A stretch of 64,000 nucleotides of DNA from Dyadobacter sp. CY345 (lineage in GTDB: Bacteria > Bacteroidota > Bacteroidia > Cytophagales > Spirosomataceae). The DNA lies in contig NZ_JAKFFS010000001.1 in assembly GCF_021502725.1 (NCBI RefSeq), positions 1,736,001 through 1,800,000 of the forward strand, in the 5' to 3' direction. How positions within the stretch are numbered: position 1 is the stretch's first letter; every line of letters starts with the position of its first letter. A program made the position numbers and the translations under genes. The notes under the pieces were generated by a model. The model saw only the letters and a program-made list of their open reading frames with translations. It was not told where the DNA came from and searched no databases. Positions 17,149-25,857 of this stretch are shown here, in pieces.

Positions 17149-17202
17149 ACGCACAAATTTTCACAAATACTTTTTGATAAGTTTTCGTGAAAATTTGTGC
17201 GT
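17149..17202. repeat. Long perfect intergenic hairpin (16-bp stem)
   Basis: The arm at 17149-17164 (ACGCACAAATTTTCAC) is the exact reverse complement of 17187-17202, with a 22-base loop. It lies 18 bases after the aldo/keto reductase and may act as a terminator, but lacks a clean T run. Its right arm resembles the element near 43340. Confidence 0.6.
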
Positions 17203-17278
17203 ACGTGGTATTAAAGGCGGTTCTAGGATTTTTCTTTATTCGCTGTCAATAATTTTGGATAAAATATTTTCTTAAAAA

Positions 17279-17310
17279 TTTGTTTACTTACTTATAAGTA
17301 AGTACCTTTG
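17279..17310 (+). promoter_or_regulatory. tetR promoter with 20-bp palindromic operator
   Basis: TTTG at 17279-17282 and TACCTTTG at 17303-17310 are separated by 20 bases, a textbook Bacteroidota promoter, with the ATG of the TetR gene 23 bases downstream. Between them lies the perfect palindrome TACTTACTTATAAGTAAGTA (17285-17304), overlapping the first bases of the -7 element. A bound repressor there would block transcription, so this is the probable autoregulatory operator. Confidence 0.8.
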
Positions 17311-17333
17311 GCTCGTCGATTACTAATAACAAA

Positions 17334-17900
17334 ATGAAAGCAAGAACAGATACCAAAGAGAAAATCATGGAACTGGGAACAGATCTGGTCGAATCGATTG
17401 GTTATCCATCTTTAAGTTACCAGCAGATTTCTTCCCAATTGGGGATCAAAAATGCTGCGGTGCATTATCATTTCCCAAGTAAAGAAAGTTTAGGACTTGA
17501 AATCCTGAATACTGCGATTGGCTCTTTTGAAAAAATGATTTCAAATATTTCTAGCCTCGGGCTATGGGAACAGCTGGACACATTTTTCAAAAGTTACAGG
17601 AAACATTTAGAAAGCAACAACAAAATTTGCCTGATTGGGGCAAGCGCCTCTGACTATCAGGAATTACCAGAATCCATGCAGGCCGCAGCGTCTGAATATC
17701 TTGTTCTGGTAAAAGGCTGGTTTGTTGAACTTCTTAGAGAGGGTAGGGAAGAAGGCGTTTTTCATTTTAAAGGAGAACCGAAGCATAAAGCAGCAGTGAT
17801 TGTCTCAGCCCTGGCGGGCGGATTGCAACACGCACGTCTTGTAGGGAATCTCCATTATGACGAAATCGTAGAACAATTAGTAGAAGACTTAAAACCTTAA
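17334..17900 (+). CDS. TetR family transcriptional regulator
   Basis: The 188-residue protein has an N-terminal TetR helix-turn-helix (about 6-55: TKEKIMELGTDLVESIGY, LSYQQISSQLGIKNAAVHYHFPSKESL) and a helical ligand-binding C-terminal domain. It most likely represses itself and the downstream SDR gene, since both are preceded by near-identical 18-bp palindromes that overlap their promoters. The inducer is unknown, probably a reactive carbonyl or other small organic substrate of the SDR. The SDR starts 72 bases downstream in the same direction. Confidence 0.85.
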   Translation: MKARTDTKEKIMELGTDLVESIGYPSLSYQQISSQLGIKNAAVHYHFPSKESLGLEILNTAIGSFEKMISNISSLGLWEQLDTFFKSYRKHLESNNKICLIGASASDYQELPESMQAAASEYLVLVKGWFVELLREGREEGVFHFKGEPKHKAAVIVSALAGGLQHARLVGNLHYDEIVEQLVEDLKP

Positions 17901-17905
17901 AAAAA

Positions 17906-17935
17906 TTTGCTATTTTAACTTACTTATTAGTAAGT
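17906..17935 (+). promoter_or_regulatory. Second TetR operator, upstream of the SDR gene
   Basis: ACTTACTTATTAGTAAGT at 17918-17935 differs from the operator upstream of tetR at one central base. A TTTG lies at 17906-17909 at about the right place for a -33 element. The site is 37 bases before the SDR start codon, so the regulator probably controls the SDR from here. Confidence 0.75.
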
Positions 17936-17972
17936 AATTAACTAATTTTAATTTACATCAACCATAAAAATC

Positions 17973-18725
17973 ATGTCAACACAAAAAGTAGCGTTCATTA
18001 CCGGAGCCAATCGCGGAATTGGGTTTGAAACAGCTAAGAAATTGGGAAAACTAGGTATTTTTCCTGTCATCGGTTCAAGAAACGAGGTTTCCGGAAAGGA
18101 GGCCGTTGATAAGTTAAAGGCCGATGGAATAGAAGCAGACTCGATTGTCTTCGATGTGACAAATAAGGCAGATCATGCAAAGGCGTATGACTACTTCGAA
18201 GACAAATTCGGTAAGCTTGATATCCTGGTTAACAACGCTGGCGTGTCACTGGAAGGAGATCCTGTTTCTTCTTTTTCGACTGGCAACCCCACAACGGGTG
18301 TTTCGGAAGAGACGCTTCGCGGCACTTTGGAGGCAAACTTTTTCGCTCAGGTTTTTAGTACGCAGGTACTTTTGCCACTGATCCGAAAATCGGAAGCGGG
18401 TCGTATCGTTAATGTTTCAAGTACATTAGGTTCTTTAAACCTTCACTCGGATCCTACTTCGCAAATTTATGCAATTCAAATGTTTGCCTATAATACCTCA
18501 AAAACTGCATTAAACGCCTTCACTGTACATCTTGCATACGAGTTGAGAGATACAGCGATCAAGGTAAACTCAGTACATCCTGGCTGGGTGCAGACAGAAC
18601 TGGGGGGCTCGTCGGCTCCGTTGAGCCCTGAGGATGGCGCTGAAAGCAGCGTACGCTTAGCAACAATTCCTTCCGATGGCCCAACGGGCGGCTTCTTCTA
18701 TCTGGATGATATTATTCCCTGGTAG
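17973..18725 (+). CDS. SDR family NAD(P)-dependent oxidoreductase
   Basis: The 250-residue classical short-chain dehydrogenase has the cofactor motif ITGANRGIGFETAKKLGKLG (7-26), the NNAG motif in LDILVNNAGVSL, the catalytic Ser in VNVSSTLGSL and the Tyr-x3-Lys in YNTSKTALNAF. It is similar to plant and bacterial carbonyl-reductase-like SDRs that use NADPH to reduce aldehydes or ketones. It lies downstream of tetR with its own copy of the palindromic operator, so it is the likely regulated target. A good terminator follows. Confidence 0.85.
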   Translation: MSTQKVAFITGANRGIGFETAKKLGKLGIFPVIGSRNEVSGKEAVDKLKADGIEADSIVFDVTNKADHAKAYDYFEDKFGKLDILVNNAGVSLEGDPVSSFSTGNPTTGVSEETLRGTLEANFFAQVFSTQVLLPLIRKSEAGRIVNVSSTLGSLNLHSDPTSQIYAIQMFAYNTSKTALNAFTVHLAYELRDTAIKVNSVHPGWVQTELGGSSAPLSPEDGAESSVRLATIPSDGPTGGFFYLDDIIPW

Positions 18726-18793
18726 AAACAAAGGAATCTGATATTCCGGTTGTAAAGTTTTTTTGTTATTTGCAGACATTACCCTATACATAC

Positions 18794-18835
18794 ACAAGGC
18801 TTGGTTATTTTCAACCAGGCCTTGTTTTGTCTTAA
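18794..18835 (+). terminator. Intrinsic terminator after SDR gene
   Basis: ACAAGGCTTGGTT (18794-18806) pairs with AACCAGGCCTTGT (18813-18825) with one G-T wobble and a 6-base loop, followed by TTTGTCTT. Confidence 0.75.
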
Positions 18836-18917
18836 CTCAGAATTTCACAAACTAAAAACTTATGTCTTGTGAAATATTGAAGCAGGCAATTCAGTTATAT
18901 ATCAAAAATAATTTTCT

Positions 18918-19652
18918 ATGAATTTCAGATTTATCGGGTTGCTTCTTTTCATTTTAGTTGTCGGAACTTGTCATATTTCACTGGCTCAGGTCGTGCGGAG
19001 TAAAGGGAAAATGAACCAGCAGTTTGTAATGAATGATGAAACTGTGATTGTAAATCAGGCGACAGGAAAACGCATCAGCTACAATGCCTACGATGAATTG
19101 CTTAAAAAAAATCCAGGCAGATACCGGACGCAGCCGGTTTTCGATAAATACGGAAAAGCATCCTCTTTTGCCTTAATTCCTAAAACAAAATCTGAAATTG
19201 AAACAGGTATAACGCTGACGGTTGACGAAGATGGTATGCCTGAAATTGGCCAGCCGCTTCCGCCATTCGTCATGACGGGACTGGATGGAAAAACCTACGA
19301 TTCGGAAAAACTTCGCGGCAAATACATTCTTTTAGGATTTTGGGTGAAGTATGAAAAGCCGATGTATACCTGGGAAAGCACTAAAATCATCTCCAATTTT
19401 ATACAGGAAAACGAAGACAAAGGCATCGAAATCGTGTCACTTGGAACAACAATAAATACAGATGAAGAATGCCGGAAATTTATTCCAAAACGCAATTGCG
19501 GATTTGTCCCAGTACCTAATTCATACGGTTTCAACCACCGCTACAAAGTGACCGAAACTCCATTTTTCGTGCTTGTCGACAAAAAGGGAATCGTAAGAGC
19601 AATGGCACCGCATACTGAATTCGATAAAATCAGTGAGCTTTCGTTGCGCTGA
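18918..19652 (+). CDS. Secreted TlpA/redoxin-like protein lacking the redox cysteines
   Basis: The 244-residue protein has a signal peptide (about 1-24, ending ISLAQ), an N-terminal region of about 80 residues, and a TlpA-like thioredoxin fold (MPEIGQPLPPFVMTGLDGK, YILLGFWVKYEKPM, TETPFFVLVDKKGIVRAM). At the place where the family has WCxPC it reads VKYEKPMYTW, so both redox cysteines are missing; the cysteines elsewhere (in DEECRK and KRNCGF) are not a CxxC pair. It is therefore probably not a disulfide reductase and may be a binding or structural derivative. No operon partner is visible. Confidence 0.7.
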   Translation: MNFRFIGLLLFILVVGTCHISLAQVVRSKGKMNQQFVMNDETVIVNQATGKRISYNAYDELLKKNPGRYRTQPVFDKYGKASSFALIPKTKSEIETGITLTVDEDGMPEIGQPLPPFVMTGLDGKTYDSEKLRGKYILLGFWVKYEKPMYTWESTKIISNFIQENEDKGIEIVSLGTTINTDEECRKFIPKRNCGFVPVPNSYGFNHRYKVTETPFFVLVDKKGIVRAMAPHTEFDKISELSLR

Positions 19653-19684
19653 TTGTTTACAATACTTCGAAAAGTTAAATTTTA

Positions 19685-19720
19685 AAAAAGATCAGGATGT
19701 GATAGTACTACACATCCTGA
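19685..19720 (-). terminator. Terminator of the minus-strand quinone oxidoreductase gene
   Basis: TCAGGATGTG (19692-19701) pairs perfectly with CACATCCTGA (19711-19720). On the minus strand the stem is followed by TCTTTTTTAAA, giving a proper U tract. Confidence 0.8.
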
Positions 19721-19732
19721 ATGATTGGGTGG

Positions 19733-20674
19733 TTACAAAGTAACAACAACTTTGCCTTTGGTTTTTCCTGTCTCAACCTGTAAATGCGCATTGCCCATTT
19801 CCTCAAAAGGGAAAGTTTGAGAAACATGCGCTTTGACAATTCCTTTTGACAGAAGATCCGCAACTGACTTCATATCATCACCATTTGAGCTTACCAGGAA
19901 GAAAAAGCCATTGATGCCCTTCGCCTGCGCTTTTTCAGTAATAGACTCGGCCATACCGGAGGGAATTGTGATCAGCATTCCACCTGGTTTGATCGTCTCT
20001 AATGAACGGTCCATATTATCACCACCAATCGTATCTAGCACAAAATCAGCGTCTTTTACAACTTCTTCAAACTTTTGCGTTTGGTAATCGATATGCTCAT
20101 CTGCGCCAAGTGAGAGAACGAAATCTTTGTTTGCCGCAGAAGACGTCCCGATGACATAAGCGCCCAGATGTTTAGCCATTTGGACGGCAAAATGACCAAC
20201 TCCACCAGCAGCTGAATGAATTAAAACTTTTTGACCAGGCTTGACATTTGCATGAGTCGTTAATGCCTGGATTGCGGTTAGCGCGGCCAGTGTCGCAGCT
20301 GCGGCTTCCTCGTGTGAAATATCTGCCGGTTTGATAGACAGTTGTGAAGCGGGTGCTGCAATATATTCCGCGTAGGCCTGACCATGTCCGGGAAAATTAA
20401 CCATACCAAAAACTTCGTCGCCAACTAAAAATTCGGTTACCGCAGAACCCGTTTCAACAACGACCCCTGAAATATCCCAGCCCAGGATCAATGGACTTAT
20501 CTCTTTCAAACGGCCATACATTCCTTTTCCCTGGCGTGTTTTGACGTCGACGGGGTTTATACTGATAGCCTTTACCTGGATCAAAACTTCATTTTCGCCG
20601 AATTTTGGCATATCTATGTCTGATATAACCAGATTTTCTACGCTTCCCGGGGTTTCTAAAACAAATGCTTTCAT
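19733..20674 (-). CDS. NADP-dependent zinc-independent alcohol dehydrogenase / quinone oxidoreductase
   Basis: This 313-residue MDR-family enzyme has the N-terminal GroES-like domain (SINPVDVKTRQGKG, LGWDISGVVVETGSAV) and the Rossmann motif LIHSAAGGVGHFAVQMAKHLGA. The cysteines and histidines that bind catalytic zinc in alcohol dehydrogenases are absent, which places it with quinone oxidoreductase-like reductases that use NADPH to reduce enones or quinones. It is transcribed away from an AraC regulator gene that starts 103 bases upstream, its likely controller. Confidence 0.8.
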   Translation of the reverse strand: MKAFVLETPGSVENLVISDIDMPKFGENEVLIQVKAISINPVDVKTRQGKGMYGRLKEISPLILGWDISGVVVETGSAVTEFLVGDEVFGMVNFPGHGQAYAEYIAAPASQLSIKPADISHEEAAAATLAALTAIQALTTHANVKPGQKVLIHSAAGGVGHFAVQMAKHLGAYVIGTSSAANKDFVLSLGADEHIDYQTQKFEEVVKDADFVLDTIGGDNMDRSLETIKPGGMLITIPSGMAESITEKAQAKGINGFFFLVSSNGDDMKSVADLLSKGIVKAHVSQTFPFEEMGNAHLQVETGKTKGKVVVTL

Positions 20675-20777
20675 AAGATTTTCTGATATTTTAATATTTT
20701 TGTTGATGCAAAATTATACTGTAACCGTCGCTAGATTCAGGTACAAATTTGCCATTATTCAGTAAATTGCGGATGTT

Positions 20778-21638
20778 ATGAAAGAAAACATATATCAGCC
20801 GTTCGAGATTCTTTTTAAAGAGCTTGACCATAGTCCAAAAGATGGACACAGCCATAATTTCTTCGAACTGGTTTACATCATTTTCGGTACCGGAAAACAG
20901 TGTATCAATAAAAGTACGTTTAATTATCATGCCGGGCATATGTTTCTGATAACGCCGGAAGACTGCCATTCTTTCCACGTTCTTACCACCACGAAATTTT
21001 GTTTTATCCGCTTTAACGAAGATTATATTAAATCCAGCTATGCCAATACGGACCGTGCGTCAAGAACGGAACGTGTTCAAAAACTTGCATTTATTCTTCA
21101 AAATGCCAATCATCAACCGGGTTGCATTCTCCGTCAGCCGGGTGATAAGGCACTTGTAAAACCGATGGTTGAAAGCATCCTCAGGGAATATGTCAACAGA
21201 GATTTGTATAATCGTGAGCTGATTGAGCAGCTGGTCAACACACTGATTATTGTTGTTGCCAGAAATATTGCGAAAATTTTACCGGAACAGGTTAACCAGG
21301 GAACGGAGGAAAGAGCAGTTAACATTCTGCATTATATTCACCAGCATATCTTTGAACCAGAGAAAATCAGAACAGAGCTGATCAGCAAACATTTTGGAGT
21401 TTCTGAACATTACCTCGGCAAGTATTTTAAAAAGCAGACCGGAGAAACATTGCAGCAATATGTGATCAATTATAAATTGAAAATGGTCGAAAACCGTCTT
21501 TTGCACAGCGAAATGAGAATCGGAGAAATTGCAGCCGAAATGAGTTTTACTGACGAAAGTCACTTGAATAAATTATTCAAAAAGTACAGAGGTGTGAGTC
21601 CTACGGAGTTTAGGAAGAATCAATTGGTCCTGGAATAA
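20778..21638 (+). CDS. AraC family transcriptional regulator
   Basis: The 286-residue protein has an N-terminal cupin-type sensing domain (GHSHNFFELVYIIFGTGKQCI, HAGHMFLITPEDCHSFHV) and two C-terminal helix-turn-helix motifs (about 195-280: ISKHFGVSEHYLGKYFKKQTG and IGEIAAEMSFTDESHLNKLFKKYRGVSPTEFRK). It is divergent from the quinone oxidoreductase gene with a 103-base shared control region, and most likely regulates it. The ligand is unknown. Confidence 0.85.
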   Translation: MKENIYQPFEILFKELDHSPKDGHSHNFFELVYIIFGTGKQCINKSTFNYHAGHMFLITPEDCHSFHVLTTTKFCFIRFNEDYIKSSYANTDRASRTERVQKLAFILQNANHQPGCILRQPGDKALVKPMVESILREYVNRDLYNRELIEQLVNTLIIVVARNIAKILPEQVNQGTEERAVNILHYIHQHIFEPEKIRTELISKHFGVSEHYLGKYFKKQTGETLQQYVINYKLKMVENRLLHSEMRIGEIAAEMSFTDESHLNKLFKKYRGVSPTEFRKNQLVLE

Positions 21639-21751
21639 TCACGAATTTCTGGAAACCGGGTTGGAATAATTTCTTGATGTTTACTTGCTGAAATTGGTAA
21701 AACATTACTTCAATCCTTGTAAATTGGTACAACAATCAGGAAGCAAGACAC

Positions 21752-22912
21752 ATGACAATAACCAATACGAACGACCAATTTTATGCTGGTTTGCCCATAA
21801 ATGAAAGTCCGCTGAGCGATTTACTAGTGGCTGATCATTTGTTTTCCCAGGTACCCGAAGATTGGTTTATTGTGGTTACAGATGTGAAAAATTCAACGCT
21901 TGCTGTACAAAATGGTTTGCATCAAACCGTGAATCTGATTGCTACCGGATGCATTGTAGCTGTCCTTAATATTGCCTATAAAAACCACTTGAATATTCCT
22001 TTTTTCTTCGGCGGCGACGGCGCGACCTGCATCATTCCTTCATCCATTTTGAATGCGGTTGTTCAGTCATTATTAATACACAAGGAAAATACTTTTAGCA
22101 ATTTTGAACTTGACCTCAGAGTAGGGTATGTTCCTGTTAATGAGGTTTACAAGCAAGGTTATGAACTGAAATTAAGCAAATTCAAAAGCTCGGCAACTTT
22201 CACTATTCCGATCGTTTTGGGAGATGGGTTAATGTTTGCTGAAAAATTGATCAAAGGAGAAGATCACCGGATTTCCATTATAAAATCAGAAGAAGAAAAT
22301 CTTGATCTGGAAGGAATGCAGTGCCGTTGGGACAGGATTGCGCCGCCTGAAAACTATGACGAAGTAATCAGTTTACTGGTCGTCGCGATGAACGAAAAGG
22401 AACAGGGGATTGCATATAGTAAAGTTGTAAAACTCCTGGACCAGATTTACGGAACTCCGCAAAAGCGCCAGCCGATTTCAGTTGCAAGGTTAAAACTAAA
22501 AGGAACGATGTCCCGGATGGATCTTGAAATGAAAGTTAAGTTTGGGCATAACCGCTTTATTTACGGCCTGTATAATACTTTGATGACCTGGTTTGGCTGG
22601 TATTATTTCAGAACCAAGGAGGGGAAAACCTATTTGAGCAGCATTGTAGATTTTTCAGATACACTGGTAATCGATGGAAGAATAAATACCGTTATATCAG
22701 GTACCGGTGCACAACGGATCACTCTGGAGAAAGAGCTCAATGAACTGGAAAATGCAGGTGAAATCAAGTATGGTTTATTCGTAAGCAAAGAATCAGTAAT
22801 GTCTTGTTACGTTCCCGATGCTGATAAAGCACATATCCATTTTGTAGACGGAGCAGAAGGCGGATATACAAAAGCTGCGGGAGTTTTGAAATTGAAAAAT
22901 CGGTATAGCTAA
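21752..22912 (+). CDS. DUF3095 family protein, nucleotide-cyclase-like N-terminal domain
   Basis: The 386-residue protein matches DUF3095 in its opening (FYAGLPINESPLSDLL) and length. The N-terminal part reads WFIVVTDVKNSTLAVQ and, 45 residues after Asp44, FFFGGDGATCIIP with Asp89. This two-aspartate arrangement resembles the metal-binding residues of class III adenylate/guanylate cyclases. The C-terminal region contains a conserved block (DFSDTLVIDGRINTVISG) with no known activity. Cyclase function is inference; many such domains are inactive. It is a single gene with no obvious partner. Confidence 0.75.
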   Translation: MTITNTNDQFYAGLPINESPLSDLLVADHLFSQVPEDWFIVVTDVKNSTLAVQNGLHQTVNLIATGCIVAVLNIAYKNHLNIPFFFGGDGATCIIPSSILNAVVQSLLIHKENTFSNFELDLRVGYVPVNEVYKQGYELKLSKFKSSATFTIPIVLGDGLMFAEKLIKGEDHRISIIKSEEENLDLEGMQCRWDRIAPPENYDEVISLLVVAMNEKEQGIAYSKVVKLLDQIYGTPQKRQPISVARLKLKGTMSRMDLEMKVKFGHNRFIYGLYNTLMTWFGWYYFRTKEGKTYLSSIVDFSDTLVIDGRINTVISGTGAQRITLEKELNELENAGEIKYGLFVSKESVMSCYVPDADKAHIHFVDGAEGGYTKAAGVLKLKNRYS

Positions 22913-23084
22913 ATGATCATATAATATTCAGTTAACTCCGTTGGCTCTTACTGTTGTTTTTATGTATCTTAGAATCATATTGTTTCGTTCTTCTGATTTC
23001 TAATACCATTTCAAAAAAGGCTTCCGGATTTTGATTAGTTTTTGCTAAAAACTGCTTTGATAAATATAACAAACACAATTCACC

Positions 23085-23546
23085 ATGGCGTTATTAAAAT
23101 TACAAATCAATAACCGCAGCTATGAGGCGGATGTCGACGGAGATACCCCGCTTTTGTGGGTATTGCGCGACAATCTTGGCCTCGTAGGGACCAAGTATGG
23201 TTGTGGAATCGCCCAGTGTGGCGCATGCACTGTGCATGTGGACGGAGAGCCCGTACGTTCGTGCGCCTTGCCGATTTCAGCAGTAGGCAAAGCGAAGGTA
23301 ACAACCATCGAGGGATTATCTGAAAAAGGCGACCATCCGGTACAGAAAGCCTGGGAGGAAGTGGACGTAGCGCAATGTGGTTATTGTCAGGCTGGTCAGA
23401 TCATGACTGCCGCGGCATTTTTGAAAAAAAATCCTAAACCGACCGACGCCCAGATTGTCGAAACGATGAGCGGTAATCTTTGCCGCTGTGGAACATACCA
23501 CCGTATAAAAGAAGCAGTGAAATCGGCAGCCTCCAAAACTAAATAA
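23085..23546 (+). CDS. 2Fe-2S subunit of molybdenum hydroxylase (isoquinoline 1-oxidoreductase alpha-like)
   Basis: The 153-residue electron-transfer subunit has the plant-type [2Fe-2S] site with Cys40, 45, 48 and 60 ([22 protein letters not shown]) and the second site with Cys98, 101, 133 and 135 ([19 protein letters not shown]). It passes electrons from the molybdopterin subunit, encoded two bases downstream, to an external acceptor. This two-subunit arrangement without an FAD subunit is that of IorAB-type isoquinoline or aldehyde oxidoreductases. A weak promoter-like pair lies at 22941-22972. Confidence 0.9.
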   Translation: MALLKLQINNRSYEADVDGDTPLLWVLRDNLGLVGTKYGCGIAQCGACTVHVDGEPVRSCALPISAVGKAKVTTIEGLSEKGDHPVQKAWEEVDVAQCGYCQAGQIMTAAAFLKKNPKPTDAQIVETMSGNLCRCGTYHRIKEAVKSAASKTK

Positions 23547-23548
23547 TC

Positions 23549-25693
23549 ATGCAGAGTGTAGAACAATCATCAAGGAGAAACTTCCTGAAAATAGCTGCTG
23601 CAACCGGTGGAGGGTTATTTTTAGGTTTTAACTGTTCGAATGCGGCAGCACTACCAAGCATTGTAAATCCGGAAGCGTTAGCTGCCGGAGCTGTAAATTT
23701 TAACAGTTTTCTTACCATTGGTAATGATAATATAATAACAATATTTTCACCTAATCCAGAGATCGGGCAAGGCATTAAAACCGCATTTCCGATGATCGTG
23801 GCTGAGGAGCTGGATGCTGACTGGACGCTTGTGAAAACGGTTCAGGCAAATCTGGATACCAATAAATATGAACGTCAGGTGACTGGCGGAAGTGGAGCTG
23901 TACCTCATTCATGGGAGCGTTTGCGCAAGGCGGGAGCAACCGCGAGGTATCTTTTGGTAGAAGCTGCATCAAAGCGCTGGAACGTTCCGACGTCAGAAAT
24001 TACCACAGAAAAAGGTAAGGTGTTGCATAAATCGTCCGGTAAATCTTTAACCTACGGAGAGCTCGCAGACGAGGCATCGAAAATTGCTATTCCCAAAGAA
24101 GTAAAACTAAAAGACGAAAAAAGTTTTACCTTAATAGGACAAAGTGTCCGGAACGTTGATAATAAAAATATCATTACCGGAAAGCCGCTTTTTGGGCTGG
24201 ATTTTTACAGGGAAGGTATGCTGTTTGCGTTAATCCAACGTCCAAAGGCTTTTGGCTTAAAACTGAAATCCGTGGATTCGGATGCGGCGAAAAAAATGCC
24301 GGGGATTGTGGATGTGGTAACATTCGGAAATAGCGTTGCCGTTGTTGGGAAATCTACCTGGCAGGTGAAAAAGGCCCGTGAGGTTTTAAAAATAGATTAC
24401 GAAAAAGAATTTGATCTGGAAAGTTCGGCAGACCATAACCGTATTTTTAAACAGCTGCTCGAAAATGGGGAGGCGACCGTTCGAAGGAAAAACGGGAATG
24501 TTGAGGAAGCGTTTAAAAATGCAGCCAAGGTGATAACGGCCGAATATCAATGCCCGTTTTTGCCGCACAGCCCTTTGGAGCCGATGAACTTTTTTGCGCA
24601 TGTTCGAGAAGACGGTGTTGAGCTGGTAGGACCAACACAAACGCCGGATCGTGCCCGCAATGAAGCTGCGAAAATAACTGGGTTTCCGCCAGAAAAAGTT
24701 ACGGTTGAAATTACCCGGCAAGGTGGTGGGTTTGGTCGGAGGCTGTCTGCTGATTATGCAATCGAAGCAACGCATGTTTCCAAAATGGTTAAAGCTCCCG
24801 TAAAAGTTGTCTGGACACGCGAGGATGATATGACCGGCGGAACCTATCGTCCGGCAGTGCGTTACCGATTTGAGGCTGCATTGGATAAATCCGGCCAGAT
24901 GATCGGTTATAAACTTCGGGGCGTGGGTATGAATTCCGGGAATCCAACCCGGGAAGATAATTTCCCGTCAGGCGCTGTTGATAATTTATTGATTGATTCA
25001 GTAGAACATAAATCTCCGATAACCACTGGCCCATGGCGTGCGCCGATTACCAATTTCCTTGCTTATGCTGAACAATCTTTTCTCGACGAAGTAGCAGAGG
25101 CGGCCGGGAAAGATCCGATCCAGTTCCGTCTGGAATTATTTGAAAAAGCGAAAAAATCTCCCGCTGGCGAAGTGAAATATGATGTCGACCGGATGATCGC
25201 TGTAACCAAACTGGCGGCTGAGAAAAGCAACTGGGGTAAGAAAAAAGGTGTTCATCAGGGTTTCAGCGTTTATTTTTCACACCGTTCTTATGTTGCCCAG
25301 GTGGGAGAGGTGGTTGTAGAAAAAGGAAAACCGGTTCTGAAAAATGTGATTGCAGCGGTTGATTGTGGTATCGTCATCAATAAAAGCGGCTCTTTGCAGC
25401 AAGTACGGGGCGGCGTTGTGGATGGTGTTGGCCACGCGATGTATGGAAATATGACTTTTAAAGACGGAGCGCCAGACCAGACTAATTTCAACGGATTCCG
25501 GCTAATCCGGATGAGTGAAATTCCGGAAGTTGATGTGCATTTTGTAGACAACGGCATTTCGCCGACTGGACTTGGTGAGCCAGCTTTACCGCCAGCCGGT
25601 GCCGCGGCAGCCAATGCCTTTTATAAAGCAACGAAGAAAAGATTACGTAATCAACCGTTTATTGAGGAGGAAGCGTTCAAGAGTATTTCTTAG
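23549..25693 (+). CDS. Molybdopterin-binding subunit of xanthine dehydrogenase family (IorB-like)
   Basis: The 714-residue catalytic subunit starts with a twin-arginine signal (SRRNFLKIAAATGGG), so the complex is exported folded, carrying the 2Fe-2S subunit along. Visible cofactor segments are NPEIGQGIKTAFPMIVAEEL, RQGGGFGRRLSADYAIEA, GPWRAPITNFLAYAEQSFLDE and, near the end, SPTGLGEPALPPAGAAAANA with the catalytic glutamate. It hydroxylates an aldehyde or N-heterocycle at a cytosine-dinucleotide molybdopterin centre; the substrate is unknown. MocA, XdhC and a cysteine desulfurase for its cofactor lie within the next 4 kb. Confidence 0.9.
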   Translation: MQSVEQSSRRNFLKIAAATGGGLFLGFNCSNAAALPSIVNPEALAAGAVNFNSFLTIGNDNIITIFSPNPEIGQGIKTAFPMIVAEELDADWTLVKTVQANLDTNKYERQVTGGSGAVPHSWERLRKAGATARYLLVEAASKRWNVPTSEITTEKGKVLHKSSGKSLTYGELADEASKIAIPKEVKLKDEKSFTLIGQSVRNVDNKNIITGKPLFGLDFYREGMLFALIQRPKAFGLKLKSVDSDAAKKMPGIVDVVTFGNSVAVVGKSTWQVKKAREVLKIDYEKEFDLESSADHNRIFKQLLENGEATVRRKNGNVEEAFKNAAKVITAEYQCPFLPHSPLEPMNFFAHVREDGVELVGPTQTPDRARNEAAKITGFPPEKVTVEITRQGGGFGRRLSADYAIEATHVSKMVKAPVKVVWTREDDMTGGTYRPAVRYRFEAALDKSGQMIGYKLRGVGMNSGNPTREDNFPSGAVDNLLIDSVEHKSPITTGPWRAPITNFLAYAEQSFLDEVAEAAGKDPIQFRLELFEKAKKSPAGEVKYDVDRMIAVTKLAAEKSNWGKKKGVHQGFSVYFSHRSYVAQVGEVVVEKGKPVLKNVIAAVDCGIVINKSGSLQQVRGGVVDGVGHAMYGNMTFKDGAPDQTNFNGFRLIRMSEIPEVDVHFVDNGISPTGLGEPALPPAGAAAANAFYKATKKRLRNQPFIEEEAFKSIS

Positions 25694-25713
25694 TTATAAA
25701 ACGCTTAAACGTC

Positions 25714-25760
25714 AGGTTTCAGGTTGGTGTAGTTTTCATCAGCTGAAACCTTTTGTTTTT
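25714..25760 (+). terminator. Intrinsic terminator after the molybdenum hydroxylase pair
   Basis: AGGTTTCAG (25714-25722) pairs with CTGAAACCT (25743-25751), followed by TTTGTTTTTT. It separates the iorAB-like genes from mocA. Confidence 0.7.
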
Positions 25761-25857
25761 TGCTACTCGTCGGAAGTTTAATGTTACAGTTCGTGGCTTG
25801 ATATTTATACAATTATACATAAGTCAAAAGATCGTCAAACCTTAAACTTGTCGGTAT

